This document shows positions 10,193 to 23,577 of a stretch of DNA of 64,000 nt, piece after piece. The translations under genes were made by a program, and so were the position numbers. The notes under the pieces were generated by a model. That model searched no databases. It was not told the origin of the DNA and saw only the letters and a program-made list of their open reading frames with translations. Origin of the DNA: Thermococcus aggregans (GTDB lineage: Archaea > Methanobacteriota_B > Thermococci > Thermococcales > Thermococcaceae); NCBI RefSeq assembly GCF_024022995.1, contig NZ_CP099582.1:248001-312000 (forward strand), in the 5' to 3' direction. The stretch's first letter is position 1, and each line of letters opens with the position of its first letter.

Positions 10193-11059
10193 TTAAATTA
10201 ATTTTCCTGAAATCAAGACATCTTCTATGGGTCTTGCACCATATCCCAAGCCTCTTAAAATCCTCGCGAATTCTCTAGCATGGCCATAGCGCGTATAGAT
10301 TTTCTCGGGCTTAACTTTCTCGATTATCCTTACAAGCTCCCAGAAGTCTGCATGGTTACTGAGCTTTAGATTTCCAAATCCAGAAACGAATAGCTCAGAG
10401 GGATGAGCACCGTTAAGGGGCTTTTGAGTCTTAAAACCTCTGATAACTACTTCACCGTCCTTTGATATGTTGTTAAATTTAACCCCGAACTTTTCATAAA
10501 TTTTGGCAACTTTTCTTACATCGCTTGAAACCCTCGCAGAGTATCCATGGACATCAAGGATCTTGAGCAGTTCTTGAGCCTTCCCCATTTGATTTGCGTA
10601 GAGTACTGGGATTTTTCTCCTGTCTAAGGCATCTTCCACAAAGGCTATGAGCTTCTTTTCTGCCTCTTTTGGAGTCGGAAAATTATACATTGGAAGACCA
10701 TAAGTGGCCTCAATAATCAGAACATCCGCTTTTCTGAATTTGCTCTTTTCGGCCGTTCTGAGCTTGAAAAGCTTTACATCTCCTGTGTAAAGGAGTGAAA
10801 ACTCATCAAATTTAATGTAGATTTGAGCAGAACCCAGCATGTGACCGGCTGGATAGAGCTTTGCCTTGTAGTCACCTATATAAAAGCTCTCTCCAAAGCG
10901 GTAGGTCTTATAAAATCCGCCCTTTTTAAGATGACTGAGGAACTTCGTGGGCTTTGTGGATACTATGAAGTCTCCAGTAACAAAATGATCAGTGTGAGCA
11001 TGGCTTTGAAAAGCAACTTTTGATGACGAATCTAATCCAATTCCTTTGATTATCATCAT
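10193..11059 (-). CDS. Metallo-beta-lactamase-fold hydrolase, RNA-processing exonuclease-like
   Basis: The protein carries the zinc-binding SHAHTDHF motif near the N-terminus, then AGHMLGSAQIYI and YTGDVKL, the arrangement of the MBL/beta-CASP-related family annotated as mRNA 3'-end processing factor-like exonucleases. It lacks a recognisable KH domain. The promoter (TTAATAAACG near 11110) predicts transcription starting around 11085, so the start is placed at the ATG pair at 11059/11056 rather than at 11122. It is divergent from glkA. The actual substrate is unknown. Confidence 0.75.
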   Translation of the reverse strand: MMIIKGIGLDSSSKVAFQSHAHTDHFVTGDFIVSTKPTKFLSHLKKGGFYKTYRFGESFYIGDYKAKLYPAGHMLGSAQIYIKFDEFSLLYTGDVKLFKLRTAEKSKFRKADVLIIEATYGLPMYNFPTPKEAEKKLIAFVEDALDRRKIPVLYANQMGKAQELLKILDVHGYSARVSSDVRKVAKIYEKFGVKFNNISKDGEVVIRGFKTQKPLNGAHPSELFVSGFGNLKLSNHADFWELVRIIEKVKPEKIYTRYGHAREFARILRGLGYGARPIEDVLISGKLI

Positions 11060-11143
11060 CAATAATTTACGAGAGGATTTTTGAAGTTTATCGTGGCTAA
11101 CGTTTATTAATTTTGAATGCATAACTAACAGTGGAGGTGATAA

Positions 11144-12550
<1,407 letters not shown>

Positions 12551-12760
12551 CCTTCTTTTTACTTTTTTAACCACCAGAATAAGCAGTAAGGCGTCGGAAT
12601 TAAGTCACTAACAACATTTCCGAAAAGAAAACTTGTAAGGTCCCAGCTACAGGCAAGGTAGGAATCCCAGAAATCAACCAAACAGTTTAGGCTAGTTATT
12701 TGCATGTGAAAGTTTGGAATAATGAAAATAAGAGAATTGAAGAGAGAAGAGAATTGATAA
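12551..12760. other. Intergenic region without a recognised gene
   Basis: The stretch lies between the convergent glkA and DUF169 genes. It starts with a T-rich tract (12554-12567) that could end glkA transcription. I see no RNA gene or repeat and no frame with a ribosome site. Confidence 0.3.
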
Positions 12761-13525
12761 TCACTTCTTTACTGTCCTTGCAATTAGATATGTTAGTGGA
12801 TGATCTTGGACTAGATCTGCGAGGGCACTTTGGTAAATTGCGGGTGGGTATTCTAATCCAACAGATTCTAAGCGATCAACGGCAGTTTTAAGTTCTTCTG
12901 GAGTCATTCCCATCCAGAGTTCATCGTCTTGAGAGCCCGCAAGACCTCTAGCTCCTCCACAAGGTATTGTAAGCCATGGAGATTTTCCTTGAATAACTGT
13001 GGCAACAATTTCACATGCAGCATGGCCATTGAAGTCAGAATGGATCTTCTTCCCAGTCGCGTCAAAGTATCCTACAGAGAGAAGATATGCTTGTGTTGAG
13101 TTTACGAGCAGTATTACAGCATCAGGGGTTAAGTTATACTTGTCAAAAGCTTCTAATGGAGCAAAGAGTGCCGCTTTGTACTCTCCCTGGGGAAGAGCGT
13201 GAACCTGAGCAACAAGGGCATTGAAGAGCTCTTCGTTGTACTTCCATCCCTTAATCCATCTCTCTTTTAAGTCCTCTGGGGGCATGCCAAAACCGAGAAC
13301 GTAGCTCCCTACAACGCAAGCGTCAATATTCTCAAGTGAAACTATTCTCGCTTTTTTATAGAGTGCAACATACTTGAGGAGCTGGCATAATGCTAGGTTC
13401 TTTTCAAGTTTTCTTATGCGCAGTTCTTCAAGATCCTGGTCTTTTAGCATTTTTATCCCTACGGGAGCTCCTTTTGGCTTTATAATCTCACAAACTTTTT
13501 CGTGTAAGGTTTTCATACTGGCCAT
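12761..13525 (-). CDS. DUF169 family protein
   Basis: The protein has about 254 residues. It contains LPQGEYKAALFAPLEAF and, near the middle, NGHAACEIVATVIQGKSPWLTIPCGGAR, which are typical of DUF169 proteins, a family of unknown biochemical role in archaea and anaerobes. Several cysteines (in ACVVGS, AACEI and IPCGG) may bind metal. The start is placed at 13525, where GGTGGT precedes the ATG; a TATA box (GTTATATAC, about 13540-13549) lies just upstream. The gene is monocistronic. Confidence 0.8.
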   Translation of the reverse strand: MASMKTLHEKVCEIIKPKGAPVGIKMLKDQDLEELRIRKLEKNLALCQLLKYVALYKKARIVSLENIDACVVGSYVLGFGMPPEDLKERWIKGWKYNEELFNALVAQVHALPQGEYKAALFAPLEAFDKYNLTPDAVILLVNSTQAYLLSVGYFDATGKKIHSDFNGHAACEIVATVIQGKSPWLTIPCGGARGLAGSQDDELWMGMTPEELKTAVDRLESVGLEYPPAIYQSALADLVQDHPLTYLIARTVKK

Positions 13526-13730
13526 TGGCACCACCAATAGGTATATAACAGGTTAAGTGTATAAAAAATTTGCTTAATACAGAAACTGTCAAGGTACAAA
13601 TAAGGCACATTTTATGCAGTTATTTAGAACAACAGTGGTAGGAGTTAAAGCTGAGAATTTAAACCCTTTTTACAAACTTATTATTTTGGAAAGACATCAA
13701 ATGTATTTTAACAATCAGCATTTACGATAA

Positions 13731-13813
13731 AACTTATATATGGAAAAAACGAAAAGTATTCGGGGGATATTTCTATTATTCTGCTTGTTTCAATTCACTT
13801 AGGAGGTGAAAAC
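13731..13813 (+). promoter_or_regulatory. Promoter and 5' leader of the mannosylglycerate operon
   Basis: AAAACTTATATATGG at about 13731-13744 is a strong TATA element. Transcription should begin near 13763, leaving a leader of about 50 bases that ends in GGAGGTGA five bases before the mpgS ATG. A leader of this length is unusual here, where many genes look leaderless; mannosylglycerate accumulation is known to respond to salt and heat in related species. Confidence 0.6.
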
Positions 13814-14998
13814 ATGCTTTTGGAGGCCCCAGTTTATAAGGAAATCTTTGGAGCCGTGAAAATTTATGAACTGCAAAAGGTCATTAAACTGGACACTGAA
13901 ACTGAAGATGTTCCCATGTTTACCGTTCAAAACATTCCAAGGGAAGACATTTACAAAACAATTGGAGAAATGGCAGTAATTGTACCAATGAAAAACGAAA
14001 AGCTGCATTTGGTTGATGGAGTTCTTAAAGCAATTCCGCACAAGTCGCCAATTATAATCGTCTCCAACAGTAAAAGAAAGGGACCCAATAGGTTTAGGCA
14101 AGAGGTAGATTTGGTAAAACACTTCTGCAATCTGACGCACTCAAAGGTTATTATGGTTCACCAGAAGGACCCTGGGCTGGCAGAGGCGTTTAAAGAAGTT
14201 GGCTATACTGATATTTTAGACGAAAACGGGCTTGTGAGAAGCGGAAAAGGAGAGGGCATGCTTGTAGGAATAATGCTTGCAAAAGCGATAGGCGCAAAAT
14301 ACGTTGGATTCGTGGATGCGGACAACTACATACCCGGAGCCGTTAACGAGTACGTCAAGGATTATGCCGCCGGCTTTTTGATGAGCGAAAGCGAATACAC
14401 AATGGTGAGGCTTCACTGGAGACACAAACCTAAAATCAGCAGAGGAACACTTTATTTCAGAAAATGGGGAAGAGTAAGTGAGATAACAAACCACTATCTA
14501 AACCAGCTGATAAGCGAAAAGACTGCATTTGAAACCACGATAATGGTAACTGGCAATGCAGGAGAGCACGCGATGACAATGAAACTTGCAGAAATTCTGC
14601 CGTTTTCAACGGGTTATTCAATAGAGCCTTATGAGATAGTGTACCTCCTCGAACGGTTTGGCACCTGGGAAAACGTAGAAGAGTTCCAAGAAGTTTTTGA
14701 CCAAGGAATAGAAATCTTCCAGATAGAAACGCTAAATCCACATTTCCACGAGGACAAAGGGCAGGAACACGTAAAGGAGATGGTACTGCTGTCTCTAACC
14801 ACAATATATCACTCGAAGCTTGCATCAGAAAGGCTAAAGAGAAGGATTTTGGAAGACCTAAAAATGCACGGGATTATGAAAGAAAACGAAGAGCCGCCAA
14901 AACCAATGGTAATGAGACCAATAAAGAACATAGACATTAACAAGTGGATGAATACACTTGAGTCGAACCAAGAGACTCTCTTGAGGTTCGATCTATGA
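13814..14998 (+). CDS. mpgS: Mannosyl-3-phosphoglycerate synthase
   Basis: The protein has 394 residues and matches the GT55 family. It transfers mannose from GDP-mannose to 3-phosphoglycerate, the first step of the two-step route to the compatible solute mannosylglycerate. Motifs include [18 protein letters not shown] near residue 55 and the nucleotide-sugar/metal site [16 protein letters not shown] in the middle. It is the first gene of a four-gene operon; its end overlaps mpgP by four bases. Confidence 0.97.
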   Translation: MLLEAPVYKEIFGAVKIYELQKVIKLDTETEDVPMFTVQNIPREDIYKTIGEMAVIVPMKNEKLHLVDGVLKAIPHKSPIIIVSNSKRKGPNRFRQEVDLVKHFCNLTHSKVIMVHQKDPGLAEAFKEVGYTDILDENGLVRSGKGEGMLVGIMLAKAIGAKYVGFVDADNYIPGAVNEYVKDYAAGFLMSESEYTMVRLHWRHKPKISRGTLYFRKWGRVSEITNHYLNQLISEKTAFETTIMVTGNAGEHAMTMKLAEILPFSTGYSIEPYEIVYLLERFGTWENVEEFQEVFDQGIEIFQIETLNPHFHEDKGQEHVKEMVLLSLTTIYHSKLASERLKRRILEDLKMHGIMKENEEPPKPMVMRPIKNIDINKWMNTLESNQETLLRFDL

Positions 14999-15723
14999 AG
15001 GTAATCTTCCTAGATTTAGACAAAACTCTAATCGGGGATGATTACTCCCCAGAGCCCGCAAAGGATATCGTAAGCTTCCTGAAAGAGAAAGGCTTCAAGA
15101 TAATCTTTAACTCCTCAAAGACAAGGGTGGAGCAGGAGTATTACCGAAGAGCTCTTAACGTTGCAGATCCCTTTATAGTCGAAAATGGGAGTGCAATTTA
15201 CATTCCAAAGGGCTATTTCAACTTTGATTTTCCATACAGCAGAGAAGAGAGAGATTACTATGTTATCGAGCTGGGCACAAAGTACGAAATCATAAGAAAA
15301 GTTCTGGATGAAATAGGGACACAGTTTGGGCTGAAATACTACGGAAATTCTACCACTGAAGAAATTATCGAATTTACGGGCCTCCCAAAAGAGCTTGCAG
15401 AACTTGCTATGAAGAGAGAGTACTCAGAAACAATCTTCAAATGGGAAAGAAATGGATTCCAAAAGTACATAGAGCAGAGAAATCTCAAGATCACGAAGGG
15501 CAGTAGATTTTACACTGTTACCGGAAACACTGACAAAGGAAAAGCCGCAAAAATGTTAATAGACCTGTATTCAAAGATCGAAAAAGTGGAGAGTTACGCC
15601 GTAGGAGACGGAGAGAATGATATCCCGATGCTTGAAGTTGTCGATCATCCCTTTGCCATAAATCTTCCATGCAAAAGGGCTAAGAATATAAAGACAATAA
15701 AAGAACTTATGGGGGTGATATAA
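14995..15723 (+). CDS. mpgP: Mannosyl-3-phosphoglycerate phosphatase
   Basis: HAD-superfamily phosphatase of 242 residues. It removes the phosphate from mannosyl-3-phosphoglycerate to give mannosylglycerate. The nucleophile motif [10 protein letters not shown] is at the N-terminus, FNSSKTR provides motif II, and [11 protein letters not shown] near the C-terminus provides motif IV. ATGA overlap with mpgS implies translational coupling. Confidence 0.96.
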   Translation: MKVIFLDLDKTLIGDDYSPEPAKDIVSFLKEKGFKIIFNSSKTRVEQEYYRRALNVADPFIVENGSAIYIPKGYFNFDFPYSREERDYYVIELGTKYEIIRKVLDEIGTQFGLKYYGNSTTEEIIEFTGLPKELAELAMKREYSETIFKWERNGFQKYIEQRNLKITKGSRFYTVTGNTDKGKAAKMLIDLYSKIEKVESYAVGDGENDIPMLEVVDHPFAINLPCKRAKNIKTIKELMGVI

Positions 15724-17105
15724 TGAAGACGATTATTCTCGCTGGGGGGAAGGGCACGAGATTGTGGCCATTAAGTAGAGAGTTAATGCCAAAGCAGTTT
15801 ATAAGGATCTTTGACAGCACATCTCTTTTCCAAAAGACCGTTGAAAGAGCATTAAAATTTTCAAAGCCCAAAGAGATATTCATCGTTACAAACAAGGAGT
15901 ACAAGTTTAGAGTTTTAGACGATCTAAATGAACTTGGTATAGAAGTTCCAGAGGAGAACATACTGCCTGAGCCCGTTGGAAAAAACACTTTGCCTGCTAT
16001 TTTCTGGGGAGTGAAAGTCATAGAAGAGAGTTATGGGAGGTCAAAAGTAGCTGTTCTCCCCTCAGACCACTTGATAAGGGTTAATGATGACTACATAAGA
16101 GCCTTTAAAAACGCCGAGAAACTTGCGGATAAGTATTTCGTGACCTTTGGTATCAAACCCACAAGACCCCACACTGGATATGGCTACATAAAACCTGGAG
16201 AAAAACTCGAAGGCGGATACAAAGTTGAGGAATTCAAAGAAAAACCGGATTACGAGACCGCAAAGCGTTATGTGGAAGAAGGTTACTACTGGAACAGCGG
16301 GATGTTTCTCTTTGATAGTTCACTGTTTATTGAGGAAGTGAAAAATGTCGCTCCCGAAGTGTATAACGCCTTTAAAGAGGCAAAGAGCATAGAAGAAGCT
16401 TACGAAAAAGTGCCAGAAATTTCTGTTGATTATGGAGTAATGGAGAAAACTGACAAAGCAGCCGTAGTGCCTTTAAACACCTACTGGAACGACTTAGGAA
16501 GTTTTGATGCAATATATGAAGCCTTTGAAAAAGATGAAAATGGAAACGCCACCAGAATAAGCGGATTCAAAGGAGATTACATAAACGTTGATTCAAGGAA
16601 TAACTTGGTAATAACAGAGAGATTAACAGCAACAGTAGGGGTAGAAGACCTCGTGATAATAGACACTGGGGATGCCCTACTGGTGGCTAAAAAAGGCGAA
16701 ACTCAAAAAGTCAAAGAGGCCTACAAAAAGTTAGTAGAAAAAGGAGACGAAAGAGCTATAGTGCATAGAACTGCATACAGACCTTGGGGATCTTATACGG
16801 TTCTTGAAGAGGGAGAAAGATACAAAATAAAGCGCTTAACAGTCTTGCCCGGTAAAAGGCTATCCCTCCAGAGGCATTACCATCGTTCGGAGCACTGGGT
16901 TGTTGTCAAGGGGACTGCAAAAGTCAAAATCGGAGACAAAGAACTCTTGCTAAGGCCGGGAGAGAGCACTTTTATTCCCGCAGGGGTCATCCACAGGCTT
17001 GAGAACCCCGGAAAAGTTGTTCTTGAAGTTATAGAGACTCAAATCGGTGAGTACCTCGGTGAAGACGACATCGAAAGATTTCAAGATGACTTTGGAAGAG
17101 ATTAA
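15723..17105 (+). CDS. manC: Mannose-1-phosphate guanylyltransferase / mannose-6-phosphate isomerase
   Basis: The protein has 460 residues and two domains. The N-terminal nucleotidyltransferase starts with LAGGKGTRLWPLSRELMPKQ. A C-terminal cupin (about residues 345-455) contains RPWGSYTVLEEG, RLSLQRHYHRSEHWVVVKG and FIPAGVIHRLENPG, typical of type II phosphomannose isomerase. It supplies GDP-mannose to MpgS. Its ATG overlaps the mpgP stop codon (TAATG), with GGGGGTGAT upstream. Confidence 0.95.
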   Translation: MKTIILAGGKGTRLWPLSRELMPKQFIRIFDSTSLFQKTVERALKFSKPKEIFIVTNKEYKFRVLDDLNELGIEVPEENILPEPVGKNTLPAIFWGVKVIEESYGRSKVAVLPSDHLIRVNDDYIRAFKNAEKLADKYFVTFGIKPTRPHTGYGYIKPGEKLEGGYKVEEFKEKPDYETAKRYVEEGYYWNSGMFLFDSSLFIEEVKNVAPEVYNAFKEAKSIEEAYEKVPEISVDYGVMEKTDKAAVVPLNTYWNDLGSFDAIYEAFEKDENGNATRISGFKGDYINVDSRNNLVITERLTATVGVEDLVIIDTGDALLVAKKGETQKVKEAYKKLVEKGDERAIVHRTAYRPWGSYTVLEEGERYKIKRLTVLPGKRLSLQRHYHRSEHWVVVKGTAKVKIGDKELLLRPGESTFIPAGVIHRLENPGKVVLEVIETQIGEYLGEDDIERFQDDFGRD

Positions 17106-17119
17106 TGGGAGGGGGTAAA

Positions 17120-18493
17120 ATGGGCAAGATATTCGGAACATTCGGCGTTAGAGGAATCGCAAATGAACAGATAACCCCCGAATTTGCACTCAAAATGGGA
17201 ATGGCATTTGGAACACTCTTAAAAAGAGAGCAACCAGACAAAGAGCTCTGGGTTGTCGTTGGAAGAGACACAAGAGTCAGCGGTGAGATGCTCAAAAACG
17301 CACTGATAAGCGGCCTCTTAAGCGTTGGAATTAACGTTATAGATGTCGGGATATCTCCAACTCCAGCGATCCAGTTTGCGTGTAAATATTTCAAGGTCGA
17401 TGGAGGGGCCGTAATAACTGCAAGTCACAATCCACCAGAATACAACGGAATAAAGCTTCTTGAGCCAAATGGTCTAGGTCTTAAGAAAGAAAGAGAAGCC
17501 ATTGTAGAAGAGCTGTTCCTTAAAGAAGACTTTCAAAGAGCCAGATGGGATGAAATAGGCCAGTTAGTGGAGAGAGACATAATAAGGCCCTACATAGACA
17601 CAATAAAGGCCAGGGTGGATGTTGAAGCAATAAGAAAGAGAAAGCCCTTCGTTGTCGTGGATACTTCAAACGGTGCGGGTTCTCTGGTGCTTCCGTATCT
17701 CTTGAGGGAGCTTGGCTGCAAAGTTGTCAGTGTAAACGCCCATCCAGATGGCCACTTCCCCGCAAGAAACCCCGAGCCGAACGAGGAGAACCTTCAAGGA
17801 TTTATGAAGATCGTGAAAGCCCTTGGAGCAGACTTTGGAATTGCCCAAGATGGCGACGCCGATCGCGCTGTTTTTATAGATGAGAATGGAAACTTCATAC
17901 AGGGAGACAAGACCTTCGCCCTAGTTGTAAAAGCTATGTTAGAGGAGAACAAAGGCGGCCTAGTTGTAACGACAGTAGCTACTTCCCACGTAATAGACGA
18001 GCTTGCCAAGATGTACGGAGGAAAAGTTCTGAAGACGAAAGTTGGAGACCTTATAGTCTCAAGGGCATTGCTTGAACACAACGGACTTATAGGAGGAGAA
18101 GAAAACGGAGGAGTTATCTTCCCAGACCACGTTTTGGGCAGAGATGGCGCTATGACAGCCGCAAAGATAGTCGAGATTTTTGCAAAAAGAGGCAAGAAGT
18201 TCAGTGAGCTAATAGACGAGCTTCCAAAGTTTTACCAAGTAAAAACCAAGAGACACATAGGAGGAGACAGAAAAGCGATAGTTGCAAAAGTTGCCGAGAT
18301 TGCGGAGAAAGAAGGCTTGAAAATTGACACAACCGATGGTACAAAGATTCTTCTCGAAGATGGATGGGTGCTAGTAAGGGCAAGCGGAACCGAGCCGATA
18401 ATAAGAATCTTTGCAGAGGCAAGAAGTGAAGAAAAGGCAAAGGAGTATCTCAACTTAGGTTTGGAGCTGCTGGAGAAAGCTCTGAAGCTCTAG
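17120..18493 (+). CDS. manB: Phosphomannomutase / phosphoglucomutase
   Basis: Alpha-D-phosphohexomutase of about 457 residues. The phosphoserine loop is TASHNPPEYNGIK, the metal-binding loop is DGDADRAVF, and GGEENGG and RASGTEPIIRI form the sugar and phosphate-binding loops. It interconverts mannose 6- and 1-phosphate and completes the GDP-mannose supply for the operon; related enzymes also accept glucose. The ATG at 17120 has GGGAGGGGG directly upstream, so it is preferred to the ATG at 17105. As in Pyrococcus horikoshii, this is the last gene of the mpgS operon. Confidence 0.94.
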   Translation: MGKIFGTFGVRGIANEQITPEFALKMGMAFGTLLKREQPDKELWVVVGRDTRVSGEMLKNALISGLLSVGINVIDVGISPTPAIQFACKYFKVDGGAVITASHNPPEYNGIKLLEPNGLGLKKEREAIVEELFLKEDFQRARWDEIGQLVERDIIRPYIDTIKARVDVEAIRKRKPFVVVDTSNGAGSLVLPYLLRELGCKVVSVNAHPDGHFPARNPEPNEENLQGFMKIVKALGADFGIAQDGDADRAVFIDENGNFIQGDKTFALVVKAMLEENKGGLVVTTVATSHVIDELAKMYGGKVLKTKVGDLIVSRALLEHNGLIGGEENGGVIFPDHVLGRDGAMTAAKIVEIFAKRGKKFSELIDELPKFYQVKTKRHIGGDRKAIVAKVAEIAEKEGLKIDTTDGTKILLEDGWVLVRASGTEPIIRIFAEARSEEKAKEYLNLGLELLEKALKL

Positions 18494-18563
18494 CTTTTTA
18501 ACTTTAATATTACCACTTTTGGTTTCTTTAATCTTTAAATACTTTTCAAATTACCCTAAACCG

Positions 18564-20282
18564 ATGAGAAGAGAAGAATATACAAAGAAGTGGGCAACTA
18601 TTCTGGTTCTCTCCATAATTACGGGAATAGTTGGTGGATTGGGAGCCGTTATCTTTAGAAAACTAATATGTTTCACAAGACTGCTGTTTTTTGATGTTTT
18701 ACTCCCTCATATCTCCTTCTACTACCACGGATACAACCTCGGGTACATCTTACTTCCAGCAATAGGTAGTCTCGCAATCGCACCGATAATCAAAAAATAT
18801 CCGGAATTAAAAGGAAACGGCATACCCGAGGTTATAGAGGGAGTTGTATTCAAAAGAGGAGAAATAAAAGGAGTATTAGCAGTTTTTAAGGCACTAGCAA
18901 CTTCAATTACCATTGGAAGCGGTGGAAGCGTTGGTAGAGAAGGCCCTATAGGCTTCATTGGAGCTTCACTAGCCTCAGCCTTAACCCAAGCTTTCAAACT
19001 CCCCTCCGAAATGAAAAAACTCTTAACCACCTGCGGTCTGGCCGCGGGAATTGCGGGAACTTTTAATACCCCCTTCGCTGGAGCAATGTTTGCCCTTGAA
19101 GTTGTCTATATGGGGATATTTTCCATAAACCTTGTTCCGATATTTCTCTCTGCTGTGATAGGTAATACTGTAACGTTGCTACTTTTGGGAGAGGCGTTTG
19201 AGGTCAATGTTCCTCTCCAAATTGCCCACGAACACATCGAGCTTTTCTTCCTGTTCGTTATGGGGGTATTGTTTGGGGTTCTAAGTGCTTACTGGGCAAA
19301 GTTTCTATTCTGGCTCACAGATAGATTCGAAAACATTAAAGCACCGTTATGGACAAAGCTTTTTATTGGAGGATTGAGCGTTGGTTTTATCGGAATGTTC
19401 TTTCCCCAATATGGAATCCTCGGAGTCGGTTATGAGGGGATGGAACTTGCTATTGCAGGGTTGCTTCCGCTTGCAGTTCTTATTCTTTTGGGGATTGGAA
19501 AAATGATTGCGACGTCCCTAATGATATCCTCTGGCCACAGCGGTGGCATCTTTGCTCCAAGTCTTTATATCGGAGCCCTACTTGGGGCTGCATACGGGAA
19601 GACTTTAGAAATTCTCTTTCCTGCCCTCGGAATTAATCCAGCGGTTTATGCTCTAGCCGGAATGGCTGCATTCTTCAGCGGATTAACCCAGGCCCCAATA
19701 AATCAGATACTTATGGTGGCAGAGCTCACTAGAGGGTACGCTCTCCTTCCAGGAGTTATAACTTCCGCAACCACGAGCTTTTTGACAGCTCGGTTTATTC
19801 TCAAGGGTTCTTCGATCTATACTCTAAAGCTCGAGCGGAGAAGAATTCGTATAAAAACCGGGCGTCCCATAGTTTTGGAGACAATCCCGGTTAGAGAGAT
19901 TATGACTGCAAAACCCGTCTTTGTCTATAAATGGAATACTTTAAGAGATGTCGAAGAGCTCGTTGCAAAGACCGGACACGATTGCTTTCCAGTTGTTGAT
20001 GAAAATATGGAAGTTCTTGGTGTCGTTGGTGTAAAAGATATCCTAAATCTTTCCCAAAGAATAAAGACCCTACCAATAGAGAGATTTCTGCATGGAGAAT
20101 ACGGTGTTGGATATCTAAACGAAACCGCCCACGATGCCTTTGAAAAGCTTATGAAATACAACCAGAATCTTCTTCCAATTGTTGAAAGTCCCGAAAACAA
20201 AAAGCTTATTGGCGTTATAACAAAGAGAGACATCTATAAAGCCTACTATCGGGCAATAAGAGAAATGTACATAGAAGAATAA
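18564..20282 (+). CDS. CLC family chloride channel or H+/Cl- exchanger with two CBS domains
   Basis: The protein has about 572 residues. It has the CLC selectivity signatures GSGGSVGREGP and GGIFAPSLYIGA within about ten helices, and a C-terminal pair of CBS domains from about residue 440 (VREIMTAKPVFVY and later GVITKRDIYKAYYRA). CBS pairs of this type often bind adenine nucleotides. The start is placed at 18564, because CTTTAAATAC near 18533-18542 predicts a leaderless transcript starting there; a longer start at 18519 lies within the promoter. Confidence 0.93.
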   Translation: MRREEYTKKWATILVLSIITGIVGGLGAVIFRKLICFTRLLFFDVLLPHISFYYHGYNLGYILLPAIGSLAIAPIIKKYPELKGNGIPEVIEGVVFKRGEIKGVLAVFKALATSITIGSGGSVGREGPIGFIGASLASALTQAFKLPSEMKKLLTTCGLAAGIAGTFNTPFAGAMFALEVVYMGIFSINLVPIFLSAVIGNTVTLLLLGEAFEVNVPLQIAHEHIELFFLFVMGVLFGVLSAYWAKFLFWLTDRFENIKAPLWTKLFIGGLSVGFIGMFFPQYGILGVGYEGMELAIAGLLPLAVLILLGIGKMIATSLMISSGHSGGIFAPSLYIGALLGAAYGKTLEILFPALGINPAVYALAGMAAFFSGLTQAPINQILMVAELTRGYALLPGVITSATTSFLTARFILKGSSIYTLKLERRRIRIKTGRPIVLETIPVREIMTAKPVFVYKWNTLRDVEELVAKTGHDCFPVVDENMEVLGVVGVKDILNLSQRIKTLPIERFLHGEYGVGYLNETAHDAFEKLMKYNQNLLPIVESPENKKLIGVITKRDIYKAYYRAIREMYIEE

Positions 20283-21140
20283 TCATTTTGAGAGCATCCC
20301 AATCAGGTAAAAGAGAAGTTTCGCAGCGGTTAGGGCTGTAATATCTCCAAGTTCTGTACCTGCAACTTCCATTATATCGAAACCAACGATTTTCTTGTTC
20401 TCAACCAACCATTCCAGTGCCTCTATAACTTCCCAAAACCTCAGCCCACCGGCCTCAGGAGTTCCCGTTGATGGAACCATCGAGAGATCAAAGACATCTA
20501 TGTCAATTGAGACATACACGGGCTCTGGAAGCTCTTTCACGATTTTTTTGAGCTTCTCAACGGTGTAATCCCTTGCATGAACCCATGGAATACCAGCATT
20601 TTTCGCATATTCTACTTCTTCTTTCGTGCCGCTTCTTATTCCAAACTCGGCCACCTTTATACCAAGTTCTGATATCCTTCTGGCAACGCACGCATGGTTC
20701 CAAGGATTGTCTTCGTAGCTCTCTCTTAAATCAAGGTGGGCATCAAAGACAACATAGCTTTTCGGCGTTAGTGCCTTCACCGGGGCAAAAGTCATCGAAT
20801 GCTCACCGCCTAATACCACAGGGATTGCAGAGGGGTTAATTTTCTTGATTTCTTCTACAGTTTCTATGCCCCTCTTTATGGTTTCAAGTGGATTGCCTGC
20901 AACTATCGCTAAATCTCCAACATCAGCTATTTTAACATCCGCAATGTCAACATCATAGTCTAAGATGTAGCTTTCCAAGTTGAGCGTGGCCTGTCTTATT
21001 AGGGTAGGCCCAAACCTCGTTCCGGGCTTGTAAGATGTCGTTCCATCAAAAGGTATGCCAAGGATCACGAAATCAGCTTTATCAATATCGCTCATCGGGA
21101 ACTCAAGTTTTAGCGTCTCATAGGTGTAGAGGAGTTCCAT
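20283..21140 (-). CDS. speB: Agmatinase (ureohydrolase family)
   Basis: The protein has 285 residues and the three manganese-binding signatures of the arginase/agmatinase family: GGEHS, FDAHLD and SIDIDVFD. It cleaves agmatine to putrescine and urea, or in Thermococcales N1-aminopropylagmatine to spermidine. GGTGAAGGGCG precedes the ATG. The next gene on the same strand is aIF5A, whose lysine is modified with a spermidine-derived group, which fits the polyamine role. Confidence 0.93.
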   Translation of the reverse strand: MELLYTYETLKLEFPMSDIDKADFVILGIPFDGTTSYKPGTRFGPTLIRQATLNLESYILDYDVDIADVKIADVGDLAIVAGNPLETIKRGIETVEEIKKINPSAIPVVLGGEHSMTFAPVKALTPKSYVVFDAHLDLRESYEDNPWNHACVARRISELGIKVAEFGIRSGTKEEVEYAKNAGIPWVHARDYTVEKLKKIVKELPEPVYVSIDIDVFDLSMVPSTGTPEAGGLRFWEVIEALEWLVENKKIVGFDIMEVAGTELGDITALTAAKLLFYLIGMLSK

Positions 21141-21294
21141 CGCCCTTCACCCGGAGAAGGTTTAGGACAGGGGTTAAAAAGCTTTGCAAAATTGAAGGCT
21201 AAAGAGAAACGGCAATCCGCTCATTAGATCGTAGAAAGATTACAAGCAATAGTTACAAACACCAAGGTTAAAGTAAAAATTTTAAAGAAGGGAG

Positions 21295-21711
21295 TCACTC
21301 GCCTTCTCCCTTGATTTTCATTATCTTTATTCTTCCGAGGGTTTCCCAGTATTCAACGTTAATGCCCTCTTTGAGCTTGTCCTTGATTTCACCCTCAACG
21401 CCCGTTTCTATTGGAACATCATAGAGTTCATAGGTCTCCATGTCCATGAGCTGGACCGTGTCTGGTGTAAGGGCGATAATCTGGCCTGTCCTTTTATCGA
21501 TAATGGGAACCTCAACTTCAGCGCTTGTTGGCTTCACGATGCTCCTGACCTTACCGTCAAATATCCCAACAGCCTCAATTCTTGCCTTTGCTGAACCGTG
21601 CTTTCCGGGGGATGAAACTGTAATGTTGACTATTCTGCATGGTTCGTCATCAATAATGATGTATCTTCCGGGCTTGAGCTTACTAACCTGAACTCTGGTC
21701 TTATCTCCCAT
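21295..21711 (-). CDS. eif5a: Translation initiation factor 5A (aIF5A)
   Basis: The protein has about 138 residues, the archaeal IF5A length. The loop [12 protein letters not shown] carries the lysine that is converted to deoxyhypusine or hypusine. An N-terminal SH3-like domain and a C-terminal OB domain are expected. The start is placed at 21711, seven bases after GGAGGTA; an ATG at 21717 lies too close to that site. It is separated by about 150 bases from agmatinase downstream. Confidence 0.97.
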   Translation of the reverse strand: MGDKTRVQVSKLKPGRYIIIDDEPCRIVNITVSSPGKHGSAKARIEAVGIFDGKVRSIVKPTSAEVEVPIIDKRTGQIIALTPDTVQLMDMETYELYDVPIETGVEGEIKDKLKEGINVEYWETLGRIKIMKIKGEGE

Positions 21712-21781
21712 TTTCATTACCTCCTATAAACGTTCTTGATGTGGTTTATTTTAAGCATTTAAAAAATTTTTGAAGAGCATT

Positions 21782-23510
<1,729 letters not shown>

Positions 23511-23577
23511 ATCTTTTCACCTTGCTACATAAGAGTAAAGCCAAACATATATAAAAGATTGCTCCGGAATTATTGTG

